The notes under the pieces were generated by a model. That model searched no databases and was not told where the DNA came from. It saw only the letters and a program-made list of their open reading frames with translations. Below are positions 17,652-27,710 of a stretch of DNA of 64,000 bases, piece by piece (position 1 is the first letter of the stretch; each line of letters begins with the position of its first letter). Source of the stretch: Mycobacterium paraffinicum. Its GTDB lineage: Bacteria > Actinomycetota > Actinomycetes > Mycobacteriales > Mycobacteriaceae. A program made the position numbers and the translations under genes. The DNA is taken from NCBI RefSeq assembly GCF_001907675.1, contig NZ_MPNT01000001.1, positions 62,001 through 126,000 of the forward strand. Reading direction: 5' to 3'.

Positions 17652-19903
17652 TCGCGCACCACCTCACTCGGTTCCTTGTCCGGCCGCAGACCACGCCAAC
17701 TCGATTGGCGCAACCGGTCATCCGGCGTCCACTCGCTGTAGCGCACCTCCCCCACCAGCACCGGCTCGACGAACGTCACGCCCCTGGCCTCGCTGCGGGG
17801 AAGCGGCGGGGTGAACGGAGACCGGTCGGTGTGCAGGGGCGCCAGGGTCTTCTTCAGGCTCTCCAGGTCGCGTTCGGTGAACCCGGTACCGACTCGCCCC
17901 GCAAAGAGCAGGCCGCCGTCGGTCGGGATGCCCATCAGCAGAGAGCCGATGCCGCTGCTGCGTCCGCCCTCGCCGGCCTTCCAGCCGCCGATGACGACTT
18001 CCTGGGTGTTCCAATGTTTGTCCTTGATCCACGACGCCGAGCGCCGGCCCGGTTGATAGGTGGAGTCGCGCTTCTTGGCGACCACACCCTCCCAGCCATG
18101 CTTGCCGGAGTGCTCGAGTGCCTGTTTCCCGTCACCGGGCAGCAACTCGGGCACGATTAGCTCGCTGCCACTGGCCAGCGTTTCCAACAACTTTCGGCGA
18201 TCCTGGTAGCGTGCCCGCAGCAGCGATCGGCCGTCGAGGTAGAGCAGGTCGAACGCCCAAAACTGCACGCGGCTGCCACGGCCGCGGTTCTGCATCGCGT
18301 GAAAGCTGGGCACCCCGCAGGCGTTCAGGACGACGGCCTCCCCGTCGAGCACCACGTGATGCTGGGCCAGATCGACCGCCAGCGACTGCAATTGGGGGTA
18401 TTCGTTGGTGACCTCTCGGCCCCGGCGGGACCGTACCCGCAGGCTGCCGTGGTCGATTTCGACGAGCAGTCGGTAGCCGTCCCATTTGCCTTCGAACGCC
18501 CATTGGGTCGCCTTGCACGCACCGATCGAACCGTGGGTGGCGAGCATGGGCGCGATCCCGTCGAAGTCGAAGGTCTTTTGGTCCTTCATGCGGTGGGCCA
18601 GCCACTGGTCACCGTTGGTTTGGATCAGCGCATAACGACCGGAAACCTTGTTGCCGTGCAGATTGACAATCACCTCGTCGTCGCGGAACTTCTCCGCCTC
18701 ATAGGTCCCGGCGTCCCAGATGATCACCTTCCCGGCGCCGTACTCCCCTTTGGGAATGTTGCCCTCGAACGCTGCGTATTCCAGCGGATGGTCCTCGGTG
18801 TGTACCGCCAGGTGGTTCACCGATGTGGTCTCGGGGAGGTTTTTCGGCACCGCCCACGACACCAGCACGCCATCTTTCTCCAACCGGAAGTCGTAGTGCA
18901 GCCGACGGGCGTGGTGCTCCTGGATCACGAATGAATTGCCCTGGCCCGTAACCGGCTTCGCGCGCGGTACAGGTTCGGGCGTCTTCGACGCGTCCCGCAT
19001 GCTGCGGTATTTGGACAGCCGGTCGGGGACGGCGACATCGTTGTCCAGCGCCGTCAGCAGATCGCCGCCGCGCGCCACCCGGTCCAGCACCTCGTCGTAG
19101 CGCAACTGCCGCAGCCCGGGGTCGTCGATCTCCTCCCATGTGCGCGGGGCCGCGACCGTGGGCTGTTCGCGTCCACGCAATGAATACGGGGCAATCGTGG
19201 TCTTGGCGCCGTTGTTCTGGCTCCAGTCGAGGAACACCTTGCCCGCCCTGAGGCTTCGCGTCATAGTCGCGGTGACGAGCTTGGGCATCGACTTTTCCAG
19301 TTGCTGGGCAACGCGTTTCGCCAACACCGTCGCGCCCTTGCTGCTCACCGGCTCCGCCAGCGGCGCGTAGAGGTGCAGGCCCTTGCTTCCGCTGGTGAGC
19401 GGGAAAAGGGTCAGCCCGATCCCGTCGATGAGGTCACGGACGGCGTGGGCCACCTCGGCCAGCTGGGCCATGGTCACGCCGTCGCCGGGGTCGAGGTCGA
19501 ACACCAGTCGGGTCGCCGGGCCGGGCTTGAGCTCCTCGGCGTTGCTACGGGTCCACTCCGCGACGAACCGCCACTGCGGCACGTGCACTTCCAGGGCCGC
19601 CTGCTGCGCGATCCAGGCCAGCCCGTCGGGGCTGTCGATGATCGGATACGTCGTGGTTCCCGAACGGTGCGCGACGCTGGCACGGGGCAACCATTCCGGG
19701 GCTGAGGAAGCCAGCTGCTTTTCGAAAAACGACGACTCCTCAACCCCATTCGGCCAGCGCTTACGGGTGGCCGGGCGCCCCGCGATGTGCGGGATCATCA
19801 CCTTGGCGATCCGGGTGTAATAGTCGAAGACGTCCCGCTTGGTGGTCCCGGTGGCGGGGTAGAGCACCTTGTCGGCATTGGTGAGTTTCACCCGCGGTGC
19901 CAT
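17648..19903 (-). CDS. ligD: Multifunctional NHEJ DNA ligase LigD
   Basis: ATP-dependent end-joining ligase/polymerase, orthologue of Rv0938 (751 residues here). The order is the mycobacterial Pol-PE-Lig. In the Pol domain the DxD metal pair is D136/D138 (VFDLDPGD). In the phosphoesterase domain HHARRLHYDF places H330, H336 and D338. In the ligase domain the adenylated lysine is K473 in EGKWDGYR. It works with Ku, which in M. tuberculosis is the adjacent divergent gene; here ku is about 5 kb away on the other strand. ATG start; last codons overlap the FAH-MBL gene. Confidence 0.97.
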   Translation of the reverse strand: MAPRVKLTNADKVLYPATGTTKRDVFDYYTRIAKVMIPHIAGRPATRKRWPNGVEESSFFEKQLASSAPEWLPRASVAHRSGTTTYPIIDSPDGLAWIAQQAALEVHVPQWRFVAEWTRSNAEELKPGPATRLVFDLDPGDGVTMAQLAEVAHAVRDLIDGIGLTLFPLTSGSKGLHLYAPLAEPVSSKGATVLAKRVAQQLEKSMPKLVTATMTRSLRAGKVFLDWSQNNGAKTTIAPYSLRGREQPTVAAPRTWEEIDDPGLRQLRYDEVLDRVARGGDLLTALDNDVAVPDRLSKYRSMRDASKTPEPVPRAKPVTGQGNSFVIQEHHARRLHYDFRLEKDGVLVSWAVPKNLPETTSVNHLAVHTEDHPLEYAAFEGNIPKGEYGAGKVIIWDAGTYEAEKFRDDEVIVNLHGNKVSGRYALIQTNGDQWLAHRMKDQKTFDFDGIAPMLATHGSIGACKATQWAFEGKWDGYRLLVEIDHGSLRVRSRRGREVTNEYPQLQSLAVDLAQHHVVLDGEAVVLNACGVPSFHAMQNRGRGSRVQFWAFDLLYLDGRSLLRARYQDRRKLLETLASGSELIVPELLPGDGKQALEHSGKHGWEGVVAKKRDSTYQPGRRSASWIKDKHWNTQEVVIGGWKAGEGGRSSGIGSLLMGIPTDGGLLFAGRVGTGFTERDLESLKKTLAPLHTDRSPFTPPLPRSEARGVTFVEPVLVGEVRYSEWTPDDRLRQSSWRGLRPDKEPSEVVRE

Positions 19904-20029
19904 GTTGTCAACCTACGCGTCTGAAGAGTGATCTTTCTTACCCACCACGGAGTATGACTCAAACGTAAATTTTTGTGACCTCGGTTACGAAGGCGTTAGA
20001 CCCGGGGCCACCACGGGCACGCGTGGGCA

Positions 20030-21547
20030 ATGCGCATAATGTCCAGGCGTCCAGAAGGCGGCGTCCCACTCAGTAATGCCACATTGCCATTGCACTCCCA
20101 ACGGATCGCGGTACCGACCTACGAGAGGTCGGCCCTGCAGCGCGGTGTCGTTCATATCGGCGCGGGCAATTTTCACCGCGCACACCAGGCTGTTTACTTC
20201 GACGACCTTGCCCGATCGGGCATTTCGCATCGCTGGGGTGTCACCGGCGTCAGCCTCCACTCACCGGGGGCCAAAGACCTGCTGTCGGCGCAGGACGGGC
20301 TGTACACCGTTGTCCAGCGCGGTCATGACGGCCAGACCGCCCGCGTGGTCGGCTCCATCGGCTCCGTCCATTTCGCACCGAATGATGGGGCGGCGGTCCG
20401 CGCCGCCCTGGCAGACCCTCAAACCCGCATCGTCAGCCTGACAATCACCGACAACGGATACTTCTTGGACCCGGTCACCGACCAGTTCGACGCCAACCAC
20501 CCCGACGTGCGTGCCGATCTGGTCGCGTCGCATGGCTATGCCACCGCGTGGGGGTATCTGGCCGAAGCTCTCGACCGCCGCCGCCGCGCGGGTTGCGCGC
20601 CGTTCACCGTGCTCTGTTGCGACAACGTCGCCGGCGACACCCGGCCGGCGAGAACCGCGCTGGTTTCGTTCGCGGCGTGCAAGGACCCCGGGCTTGCCCG
20701 CTGGATCGAAAGGCACGTCGCGTTCCCGTCGACGATGGTCGATCGCATCACTCCGCAAACCTCGGATTCGGAGCGCAAGTTTGTCGAGCAGACGTTCGGG
20801 GTGGCCGACAAGTGCCCGGTTGTGACCGAACCGTATCGCCAATGGGTGATCGAGGATTCGTTCAGCAACGGACGGCCGCCGCTCGAGGAGGTCGGTGCCG
20901 AGTTCGTTGCCGATGTCAGTGAGCACAAGCTGGTCAAGACGCGTCTGCTCAACGGGACCCATATCGCCCTGGCCTGCTTGGCGACGCTGGCCGGTTACCG
21001 GCGCACCGACGAGGCGATGCGGGACCGCATCATATTCGACTACGTCGAGACGCTGCTGCGCGACGAAATTCAGCCGTTGCTGCCCGCGGTCCCCGGGATG
21101 AACACCCCGGAGTACCGGGCCACCTTGCTCGATCGGCTCAGCAATCCCAGCATGAGCGACCAGTTGTCGCGGCTCGCCCGGCGGGGGACCAACAAGATCA
21201 CCTGCTTTGTGCTGCCATCGCTGCAGGAGGCGATCGCGCAGGGCAGACCACACACGCTGCTGACGCTGGCCGTTGCCGGTTGGGCACGCTATATGCGCGG
21301 CCACGACCTCCGGGGCCGCCGGCTCCGCCTCGAGGACTCTCAGGCGATACCGGTGGCTAAGTTGGCCAACATGGCCGGCAACAACCCTGACCCCCTGCTG
21401 CGACATGCGATGTTCGCCGAGCTTCGCGCGGTTCCGGGGTTCGCGCGCCGCCTCGGCGACATGATCGCCGACATCGATACGCGCGGCGTGGTGCCGACGC
21501 TGCGTGACGCGATGCGCAACGACGAGCGAGAGTTGGTGTCACGATGA
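20030..21547 (+). CDS. Mannitol dehydrogenase-family oxidoreductase (first copy)
   Basis: NAD-dependent polyol or aldonate dehydrogenase of the long-chain mannitol dehydrogenase family, 505 residues. The N-terminal cofactor region reads GVVHIGAGNFHRAHQAVYFDDL, and the catalytic KxxxxNxxH motif is K303-TRLL-N308-GT-H311. Likely reaction: a hexitol, pentitol or hexuronate-derived substrate to a keto-sugar. The start is uncertain between ATG 20030 and ATG 20039, both with weak ribosome sites. The stop overlaps the HAD gene by 4 nt. First gene of a polyol cassette divergent from ligD. Confidence 0.9.
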   Translation: MRIMSRRPEGGVPLSNATLPLHSQRIAVPTYERSALQRGVVHIGAGNFHRAHQAVYFDDLARSGISHRWGVTGVSLHSPGAKDLLSAQDGLYTVVQRGHDGQTARVVGSIGSVHFAPNDGAAVRAALADPQTRIVSLTITDNGYFLDPVTDQFDANHPDVRADLVASHGYATAWGYLAEALDRRRRAGCAPFTVLCCDNVAGDTRPARTALVSFAACKDPGLARWIERHVAFPSTMVDRITPQTSDSERKFVEQTFGVADKCPVVTEPYRQWVIEDSFSNGRPPLEEVGAEFVADVSEHKLVKTRLLNGTHIALACLATLAGYRRTDEAMRDRIIFDYVETLLRDEIQPLLPAVPGMNTPEYRATLLDRLSNPSMSDQLSRLARRGTNKITCFVLPSLQEAIAQGRPHTLLTLAVAGWARYMRGHDLRGRRLRLEDSQAIPVAKLANMAGNNPDPLLRHAMFAELRAVPGFARRLGDMIADIDTRGVVPTLRDAMRNDERELVSR

Positions 21548-22401
21548 ATGCTGGCCTGACCTTTGTGCGCGCCTTCGACCCGGCGCCGATCACGACGTTG
21601 CTATGTGACGCCGACGACAACCTGTTCGCTTCGGAGCGCCCGGCGTTCGAAGCGTCGACCGACGTGATGAATCGTTTCCTGGCCAGGTTCGGCGTGAGCG
21701 CCCCACTCGACTCTGAGGAGTTGCGTAAGCGGGCCGTCGGGAAGAACTTCCGCGCCATGGCTCTCGACCTGGCGAACCAGTGCCGGCTGCCGTTCGAGCA
21801 GACGTTGGCGCACGGCTTTCCCGCGGCGGTGGTTGCGTCCACCGACGACGTGGCGAAAGGCAGCGCGTTGTCCGCCGACGAACTCGAGCAGTGGGTGCGT
21901 GAGGAGCGCGAACGGGTCACCGCGCACCTCGCCGTCACGCTGACCCCCGACCCGCAAGTGCTCGAACCGCTCCGCGACCTCGCGGGGCACTACGCGCTCG
22001 CGGCCGTCAGCTCCAGCGCCACCAAGCGCCTGCGCGCCTGCTTCGCCGCCACCGGCATCGACTCGCTGATACCGGAGGCGGTGACCTTCAGCGCGGAGGA
22101 TTCGCTCCCGGTGCCGACGAGTAAACCCGACCCGGCGGTGTATCTGCATTCCGGTCAGGTGATGGGCGTCGCGGCGGAACAGGGGCTGGCCATCGAAGAT
22201 TCCGTCGCCGGCGTAAGCTCCGCGGTTGCAGCCGGTTACGCCACCGTGGGCAACCTGATGTTCGTGCCACCCGACGAACGGGATTGCCGCCGAGCGGATT
22301 TGATCGATGCCGGTGCCGTGGCGATAACCGATTCGTGGCGTGCGCTCGCCGATGTACTGCTGTTGTCGGCCGTGCCGACCGCTGGTTCCCCGCTCGCGTA
22401 G
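21544..22401 (+). CDS. HAD-superfamily phosphatase
   Basis: A 285-residue haloacid-dehalogenase-fold hydrolase with the nucleophile motif LCDADDN near residues 20-26, SSSATKRLR as motif II, and TSKPDPAVY plus GLAIEDSVAG as motifs III and IV. This layout is that of sugar- or polyol-phosphate phosphatases and beta-phosphoglucomutase relatives. ATGA overlap with the upstream dehydrogenase implies tight coupling, so it may dephosphorylate a hexitol phosphate before oxidation, or clear phosphorylated by-products. Confidence 0.85.
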   Translation: MNAGLTFVRAFDPAPITTLLCDADDNLFASERPAFEASTDVMNRFLARFGVSAPLDSEELRKRAVGKNFRAMALDLANQCRLPFEQTLAHGFPAAVVASTDDVAKGSALSADELEQWVREERERVTAHLAVTLTPDPQVLEPLRDLAGHYALAAVSSSATKRLRACFAATGIDSLIPEAVTFSAEDSLPVPTSKPDPAVYLHSGQVMGVAAEQGLAIEDSVAGVSSAVAAGYATVGNLMFVPPDERDCRRADLIDAGAVAITDSWRALADVLLLSAVPTAGSPLA

Positions 22402-22478
22402 GGCATCGACAAACCGACGAGAGGTGCTGCGAGCCCCGTAACAATCGGGACCGTGGCCCGGTGAGGAGTTGGCCGATA

Positions 22479-23888
22479 GTGGCTAGCGCGATCAATCTGA
22501 ACAATGCGTCGCTTTCCGAACTGCCGATCGAGGCACCGAAGTATGACCGGGGCGACGTGACCGTCGGCATCGCGCATATCGGCGCCGGTCATTTCCACCG
22601 GGCGCATCAGGCTGCGTACATCAACCTGCTGCTGCAGCAGGGGCTGGCACGCGACTGGGGCATCTGCGGCGTCGGCGTGATGCCCACCGACTGGACCATG
22701 CGCGACGTCCTCAACGATCAGGACGGGCTGTACACCCTGATCTTGGAGAATCCCAACGGAAGCCGGGACGCGCAAGTGATCGGGTCGATCGTCGACTACC
22801 GCTACGCCCCGGACGATCCGGAATCAGCGTTAGAGGTGCTTGCCGCCGCCTCCACCCGGATCATTTCGCTGACCATCACCGAAGGTGGGTACCGCGACCC
22901 CGATGGGCCGGCGTTCGCGTTGATCACCGAGGCGCTCGCCAGGCGGCGCGATCAAGGAATCCCCGCGCCGACGGTCGTTTCCTGCGACAACATCGAGAAC
23001 AATGGCGAGGTCGCCAAGCGCACCGTGATCGCCAGCGCCGAACACAGGGATCCCGCGTTGGCCGAGTGGGTGGCGCAGAACGCCCGGTTCCCCAGTTCGA
23101 TGGTCGATCGCATCACTCCGGCAACGACTTTGGAGATGGCCGCGGAGGTGCGGCGCGACTTCGGCGTCAACGACCGGTGGCCGGTGGTGGCCGAACCCTT
23201 TACCGCCTGGGTGATCGAGGACGACTTCGCCGACGGCAGGCCCCCCCTGGAGCAGGCCGGCGTCCTGATGGTCGATGACGTGCGCCCATACGAGCTGATG
23301 AAGCTGCGGCTGCTCAACGCGGGGCATCAGTGCCTGGCCTACTTCGCTCATCTCTGCGGCTTCCGGTTCGTCCACGAGGCGGCGCGAGATCCACTCTTCG
23401 CCGCATTCTTGCTCTCGTACTTCGAAACCGAGGCCATCCCCACCCTGCCGCCGGTGCCGGGAATCGATTTGCACGAGTATGGCCACACGCTGGTCGAGCG
23501 GTTCGCCAACCCGGCCGTGCGCGACACCGTCGCGCGCATCTGCGCCTACTCGTCGGATCGCATCCCAAAATGGCTGTTCCCCGTCATCTGTGACAACCTG
23601 GCCAACGACGGGCCGGTTCAGCTGGCGGCCGCGGCGGTGGCCAGCTGGGCGCGCTACGCCGAGGGCACCGACGAATGGGGAAAGCCGTACGAGGTGGTGG
23701 ACCAGCTCGCGGATTCGCTCATCCCGATCGCCCGGTCGCAACACCAGAATCCCACCGCCTTCGTCGAGGTGACCGCCGTGTTCTGCGATCTGGCCCACCA
23801 ACCACGGTTCGTCGATGCGTATTGCTGGGCGCTGGATTCGTTGCACCACAAGGGTGCTCGGGCGACGCTGGAGGCTCTGGTGCGATGA
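22479..23888 (+). CDS. Mannitol dehydrogenase-family oxidoreductase (second copy)
   Basis: A 469-residue paralogue of the enzyme at 20030 with the same architecture: IAHIGAGHFHRAHQAAYINLL and the catalytic motif K275-LRLL-N280-AG-H283. The two are clearly diverged, so they probably act on different polyols or stereoisomers. GTG 22479 is chosen for GAGGAG 10 nt upstream; an in-frame GTG at 22461 is the alternative. The TGA overlaps the ATG of the PfkB kinase gene. Confidence 0.9.
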   Translation: MASAINLNNASLSELPIEAPKYDRGDVTVGIAHIGAGHFHRAHQAAYINLLLQQGLARDWGICGVGVMPTDWTMRDVLNDQDGLYTLILENPNGSRDAQVIGSIVDYRYAPDDPESALEVLAAASTRIISLTITEGGYRDPDGPAFALITEALARRRDQGIPAPTVVSCDNIENNGEVAKRTVIASAEHRDPALAEWVAQNARFPSSMVDRITPATTLEMAAEVRRDFGVNDRWPVVAEPFTAWVIEDDFADGRPPLEQAGVLMVDDVRPYELMKLRLLNAGHQCLAYFAHLCGFRFVHEAARDPLFAAFLLSYFETEAIPTLPPVPGIDLHEYGHTLVERFANPAVRDTVARICAYSSDRIPKWLFPVICDNLANDGPVQLAAAAVASWARYAEGTDEWGKPYEVVDQLADSLIPIARSQHQNPTAFVEVTAVFCDLAHQPRFVDAYCWALDSLHHKGARATLEALVR

Positions 23889-24796
23889 CCCGCGGGCTGG
23901 TGATCGGCGAATCGCTGATCGATATCGTCGACGGCGACGAGCATGTCGGTGGTAGTCCTCTCAACGTCGCCGTCGGACTCGGCCGGCTGGGCCGCGATAT
24001 CGATTTTCTGACCCACATCGCCGACGACCCACACGGCCGGCACATCGCCGACTACGTGAAAAGTGCCGGCGCACAGCTTGTCCCGGGCAGCGTTGCGGCC
24101 GCCCGGACACCAACCGCGGTAGCGACACTGACCGAGGATGGCTCCGCCACCTACACGTTTGACCTTCAGTGGCGGCTTTCCGGCACACCCGAGGTACCGC
24201 CGCCGGTGTTGGTGCACACCGGGTCCATCGCCGCCGTGCGCGAGCCGGGCTGCCTGGCGGTCGCGGCGTTGGTCGACACCTACCGCCTTTCGGCCACGGT
24301 CACCTTCGATCCCAACGTGCGGCCCTCGCTGATCGCCGACCGCGATTCGGCCCGCGCGCGTATCGAGCACCTGGCCGAGCGCAGCGACATCGTCAAGGTC
24401 AGCGACGAAGACCTGCGCTGGATCGACCCCGAGGTTGAGCCGGAACAGACGGCCCGGGCGTGGCTGGCCTCGGGACCGGCGATCGTCGTGGTGACGATGG
24501 GCGCCGGCGGCGCGGTTGCGCTGTGCTCGGCCGGCGAGGCGCGCGTGGCCGCCAGGCCGGTCCGGGTGGTGGACACCGTGGGCGCCGGCGACGCCTTCAT
24601 GGTCGGCCTGCTCGACGCGCTCTGGGGGATGGATGTGTTGGGCGCCGACCGGCGGGCCGCCCTGCGCCGCATCTCGATCGACACCCTGACCGGAGCGCTC
24701 GAGGCGGCCACGCTGTCGTCTGCGGCGACCGTGGGCCGCGCCGGGGCGCAATTGCCCGACCGGGCCGAGCTGCGGGCCCAGGCAAACCGGCGGTAG
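23885..24796 (+). CDS. PfkB-family carbohydrate kinase
   Basis: Ribokinase/fructokinase-fold sugar kinase of 303 residues. The N-terminal substrate region (GESLIDIVDGDEHVGGSPLNVAVGLGRLG) resembles fructokinases, and the ATP/catalytic signature DTVGAGDAF places the base at D236. Coupled by ATGA overlap to the second polyol dehydrogenase, it would trap the ketose product, most simply fructose to fructose phosphate. No transporter or regulator gene is present in the cassette. Confidence 0.9.
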   Translation: MTRGLVIGESLIDIVDGDEHVGGSPLNVAVGLGRLGRDIDFLTHIADDPHGRHIADYVKSAGAQLVPGSVAAARTPTAVATLTEDGSATYTFDLQWRLSGTPEVPPPVLVHTGSIAAVREPGCLAVAALVDTYRLSATVTFDPNVRPSLIADRDSARARIEHLAERSDIVKVSDEDLRWIDPEVEPEQTARAWLASGPAIVVVTMGAGGAVALCSAGEARVAARPVRVVDTVGAGDAFMVGLLDALWGMDVLGADRRAALRRISIDTLTGALEAATLSSAATVGRAGAQLPDRAELRAQANRR

Positions 24797-24885
24797 CTTC
24801 CCGGCCGGCTTCGATGCGGTCACGAGCTGGGCGCAACGGCCCCGCGTCCTGTTAGCCGGCGAACAGTATGGGCATACTGACTTAC

Positions 24886-25794
24886 ATGCGCTCCATCTGG
24901 AAGGGCTCGATCGCATTCGGGCTGGTCAACGTCCCGGTCAAGGTGTACAGCGCCACCCAGGACCACGACATCAAGTTCCATCAGGTGCACGCCAAGGACA
25001 ACGGCCGCATCCGATACCAACGCGTGTGCGAGGTGGACGGCGAGGTCGTCGAATATCGAGACATCGCCCGGGCCTTCGAATCCGACGACGGCCAGATGGT
25101 CATCATCACCGACGACGACATCGCCACCTTGCCCGAAGAACGCAGCCGGGAGATCGAGGTGCTGGAATTCGTTCCGGCCAATGAGGTCGACCCGATGCTG
25201 TTCGACCGGAGCTACTTCCTGGAGCCGGATTCCAAGTCGTCGAAATCGTATGTGCTGCTGGCGAAGACGCTCGCCGAGACAGATCGGATGGCGATCGTCC
25301 ACTTCACCCTGCGCAACAAGACGCGGCTGGCGGCGTTGCGCGTCAAGGACTTCGGCAAGCGCGACGTGATGATGGTGCACACCCTGCTGTGGCCCGACGA
25401 GATCCGCGACCCGGACTTCCCGGTACTCGACAAGGAGGTCGAGATCAAGCCCGCGGAACTGAAAATGGCCGGTCAGGTGGTGGAGTCGATGGCCGAAGAC
25501 TTCAACCCGGACCGCTATCACGACACCTATCAGGAGCAGCTGCAAGAGCTGATCGACGCGAAACTCGAAGGCGGCGAAGCGTTTACCACCGAGGAGCAGC
25601 CTAAGGAACTCGACGAGACCGAGGATGTCTCCGACCTGCTGGCCAAGCTGGAGGCCAGCGTGAAGGCGCGTTCGGGCGACGGTAAGGCTCCGGCCAAGAG
25701 GACCCCGGCGAAGAAGACGGCTGCCAAGAAGACCACCGCGAAGAAGACGACGGCGAAGAAGGCACCCGCCAAGAAGGCCGCATCAAAGTCCTGA
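24886..25794 (+). CDS. ku: Non-homologous end-joining protein Ku
   Basis: Homodimeric DNA-end-binding protein and partner of LigD; orthologue of Rv0937c. MRSIWKGSIAFGLVNVPVKVYSAT matches the family N-terminus, so ATG 24886 is taken over an in-frame ATG at 24868. The core runs to about residue 265. The remaining tail is a Lys-rich series of PAKK/AAKK/TAKK repeats, as in M. smegmatis Ku and unlike the shorter 273-residue M. tuberculosis protein. Such tails are reported to bind DNA and influence end joining. Total length is 302 residues. Confidence 0.96.
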   Translation: MRSIWKGSIAFGLVNVPVKVYSATQDHDIKFHQVHAKDNGRIRYQRVCEVDGEVVEYRDIARAFESDDGQMVIITDDDIATLPEERSREIEVLEFVPANEVDPMLFDRSYFLEPDSKSSKSYVLLAKTLAETDRMAIVHFTLRNKTRLAALRVKDFGKRDVMMVHTLLWPDEIRDPDFPVLDKEVEIKPAELKMAGQVVESMAEDFNPDRYHDTYQEQLQELIDAKLEGGEAFTTEEQPKELDETEDVSDLLAKLEASVKARSGDGKAPAKRTPAKKTAAKKTTAKKTTAKKAPAKKAASKS

Positions 25795-25806
25795 CCGGGC
25801 GCGTGC

Positions 25807-26709
25807 TCAGCGCCGGCGGGTCGCCAGGAACCGGGTCGCCGCGGCGATCAGGTTGATCACGGCGACCATGACGATCAGGCTCAGCGCCGCACCCCAGATG
25901 CGCAGGAAGCCGGCGTGCTCGGGGTTGGTGAGTTCGGTGTAGATCAGCAACGGCAGTGAGGCCATGTTGCCGTGGAAGATATCGACGTTGATCGAGCGGC
26001 TGTAGCCCACCAGCACCAGCACCGGGGCCGTTTCCCCGATGACCCGCGCAACCGACAGCAAGACGCCGGAGACGATGCCGGGCATGGCGATCGGGAACAC
26101 GATCCGCATGATGGTCTTCCACTTGGGAACACCGAGGGCGTAGCTGGCCTCCCGCAGGTCGTCGGGCACCAATCTGAGCATCTCCTCGGCGGACCGCACC
26201 ACCACCGGCAGCATCAGCAAAACCAGCGCCAGCGAGACGGCGAACGAGCTCTGCTGAAATCCCAGCGTGGCGATCCAGAGGCTGAAGATGAACAGCGCCG
26301 CCACGATCGAGGGCACCCCGGCGAGCACGTCGACCATGAAGGTCGTCAGCCGCACCAGCCGTCCGGACCCGTATTCCACCAGGAAGACCGCGGTCATCAG
26401 CCCCAGCGGCACGGACAGCAAAGCGGCCACCCCGGCCTGCACAATGGTTCCGTACAGCGCGTGATAGATCCCGCCGGCGAACTGCTCCGGCAGTACGCCG
26501 TGCAGCGAGTGGGTCCACCAGCCCGTCCGGGTGACCGCATACCAGCCCCGGGCTACCACGACCGACAGCACCCACACCAGTGGCACCAGCGCGATGAGGA
26601 ACGAGACGACGAAGAAGACCGTCGCGGCGTCGTTGGTGAGCCGCCGCCGGATGCTGACGGGCCGGAACGCCTGGGCTTTGACCGGCCGGTCGAAAACGTT
26701 GGCCGTCAT
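25807..26709 (-). CDS. pstA: Phosphate ABC transporter permease PstA
   Basis: Inner-membrane permease of the high-affinity phosphate uptake system, 300 residues with about six hydrophobic segments. The binding-protein-dependent transport loop is visible around [31 protein letters not shown] (EAA-type motif). The ATG overlaps the pstC stop by 4 nt. Last gene of the pstS-pstS-pstC-pstA run; no pstB or phoU follows, so the ATPase must be supplied from elsewhere. Confidence 0.93.
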   Translation of the reverse strand: MTANVFDRPVKAQAFRPVSIRRRLTNDAATVFFVVSFLIALVPLVWVLSVVVARGWYAVTRTGWWTHSLHGVLPEQFAGGIYHALYGTIVQAGVAALLSVPLGLMTAVFLVEYGSGRLVRLTTFMVDVLAGVPSIVAALFIFSLWIATLGFQQSSFAVSLALVLLMLPVVVRSAEEMLRLVPDDLREASYALGVPKWKTIMRIVFPIAMPGIVSGVLLSVARVIGETAPVLVLVGYSRSINVDIFHGNMASLPLLIYTELTNPEHAGFLRIWGAALSLIVMVAVINLIAAATRFLATRRR

Positions 26710-27704
26710 CCGTTGACCTTCCCGCCGGCGACGGCGCGAGCCAGTGCGTTGACGACGAACGTCAGGACGAACAGCGCGAACCCCGCGGCGATGTAGGCCC
26801 CGGTGGGCAACGGTTCACTGAATTCGGCTGCCGCCGAGGCAATCTTCGAGGCGAACGTGTAGCCGCCGTCGAACAGCGACCAGTTTCCGGGGCGCGCGGC
26901 CGAACGCAAGATGATCAGCACCGCCACCGTCTCGCCGAGCGCTCGGCCCAACCCCAACATGGACGCCGCGATCACACCGCTGCGGCCGAACGGCAGCACG
27001 GTCATCCGCACCACCTCCCACTTGGTGGCCCCCAGCGCCTGCGCCGCTTCCATCTGTATGTGCGGGGTCTGCCGGAACACCTCCCGCGAGACCGACGTGA
27101 TAATCGGCAGGATCATCGCCGAAAGCACGATGCCGGCGGTGAAGATGGTGCCGCCACCGGCCAGCGACACGTTGCCCTGCTTGAACAGGAAGAACCAGCC
27201 CAGGTGGCGATTGAGGAACGCCGCGACGGGCTCGATCTTGGGCGCCAGCACGAAGATGCTCCATAACCCGAAGATGATCGAGGGCACCGCGGCCAGCAGG
27301 TCGACGATCGCCCCGAAGGGGCGAGCCAGCCGCTTGGGCGCATATTGGGTGAGGAACACCGCGATACCCACCGCGATCGGGACCGCGAGCACCAGCGCGG
27401 TGAGCGAACTGAGCACCGTGACCATCAACAGGTCGCGGATGCCAAACGCCAGCTTGCCCGGGTCGGTGGTACTGAACTGGGCGCTGGTGAAGAAGTTCGC
27501 GTGGTTGGCCCGCAGCGAAGGAACGGCACGAATCAGCAGGAACACCGCGATCAGGAGGATCGCGGCCACGATCGTCGAACCCGCAGCGGCGGCCGCCAAC
27601 TTGAACAGCCGGTCACCCCGTCGACCCGACGGTGCGCCCAACGCGGTGAACGCAGGTTTTTCCGTGGTCGACGGGCTGGCTACCGCTCCTCGGGTCACGA
27701 CCAC
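26706..27704 (-). CDS. pstC: Phosphate ABC transporter permease PstC
   Basis: Partner permease of PstA, 332 residues, about six transmembrane segments. The EAA-type cytoplasmic loop reads [31 protein letters not shown], as expected for contact with the PstB ATPase. The longest frame starts at GTG 27704; GTG 27698 has a better-placed GAGG and is an alternative. It begins 6 nt after the pstS stop and overlaps pstA by ATGA. Confidence 0.93.
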   Translation of the reverse strand: MVVTRGAVASPSTTEKPAFTALGAPSGRRGDRLFKLAAAAAGSTIVAAILLIAVFLLIRAVPSLRANHANFFTSAQFSTTDPGKLAFGIRDLLMVTVLSSLTALVLAVPIAVGIAVFLTQYAPKRLARPFGAIVDLLAAVPSIIFGLWSIFVLAPKIEPVAAFLNRHLGWFFLFKQGNVSLAGGGTIFTAGIVLSAMILPIITSVSREVFRQTPHIQMEAAQALGATKWEVVRMTVLPFGRSGVIAASMLGLGRALGETVAVLIILRSAARPGNWSLFDGGYTFASKIASAAAEFSEPLPTGAYIAAGFALFVLTFVVNALARAVAGGKVNG

Positions 27705-27710
27705 CTCAAA

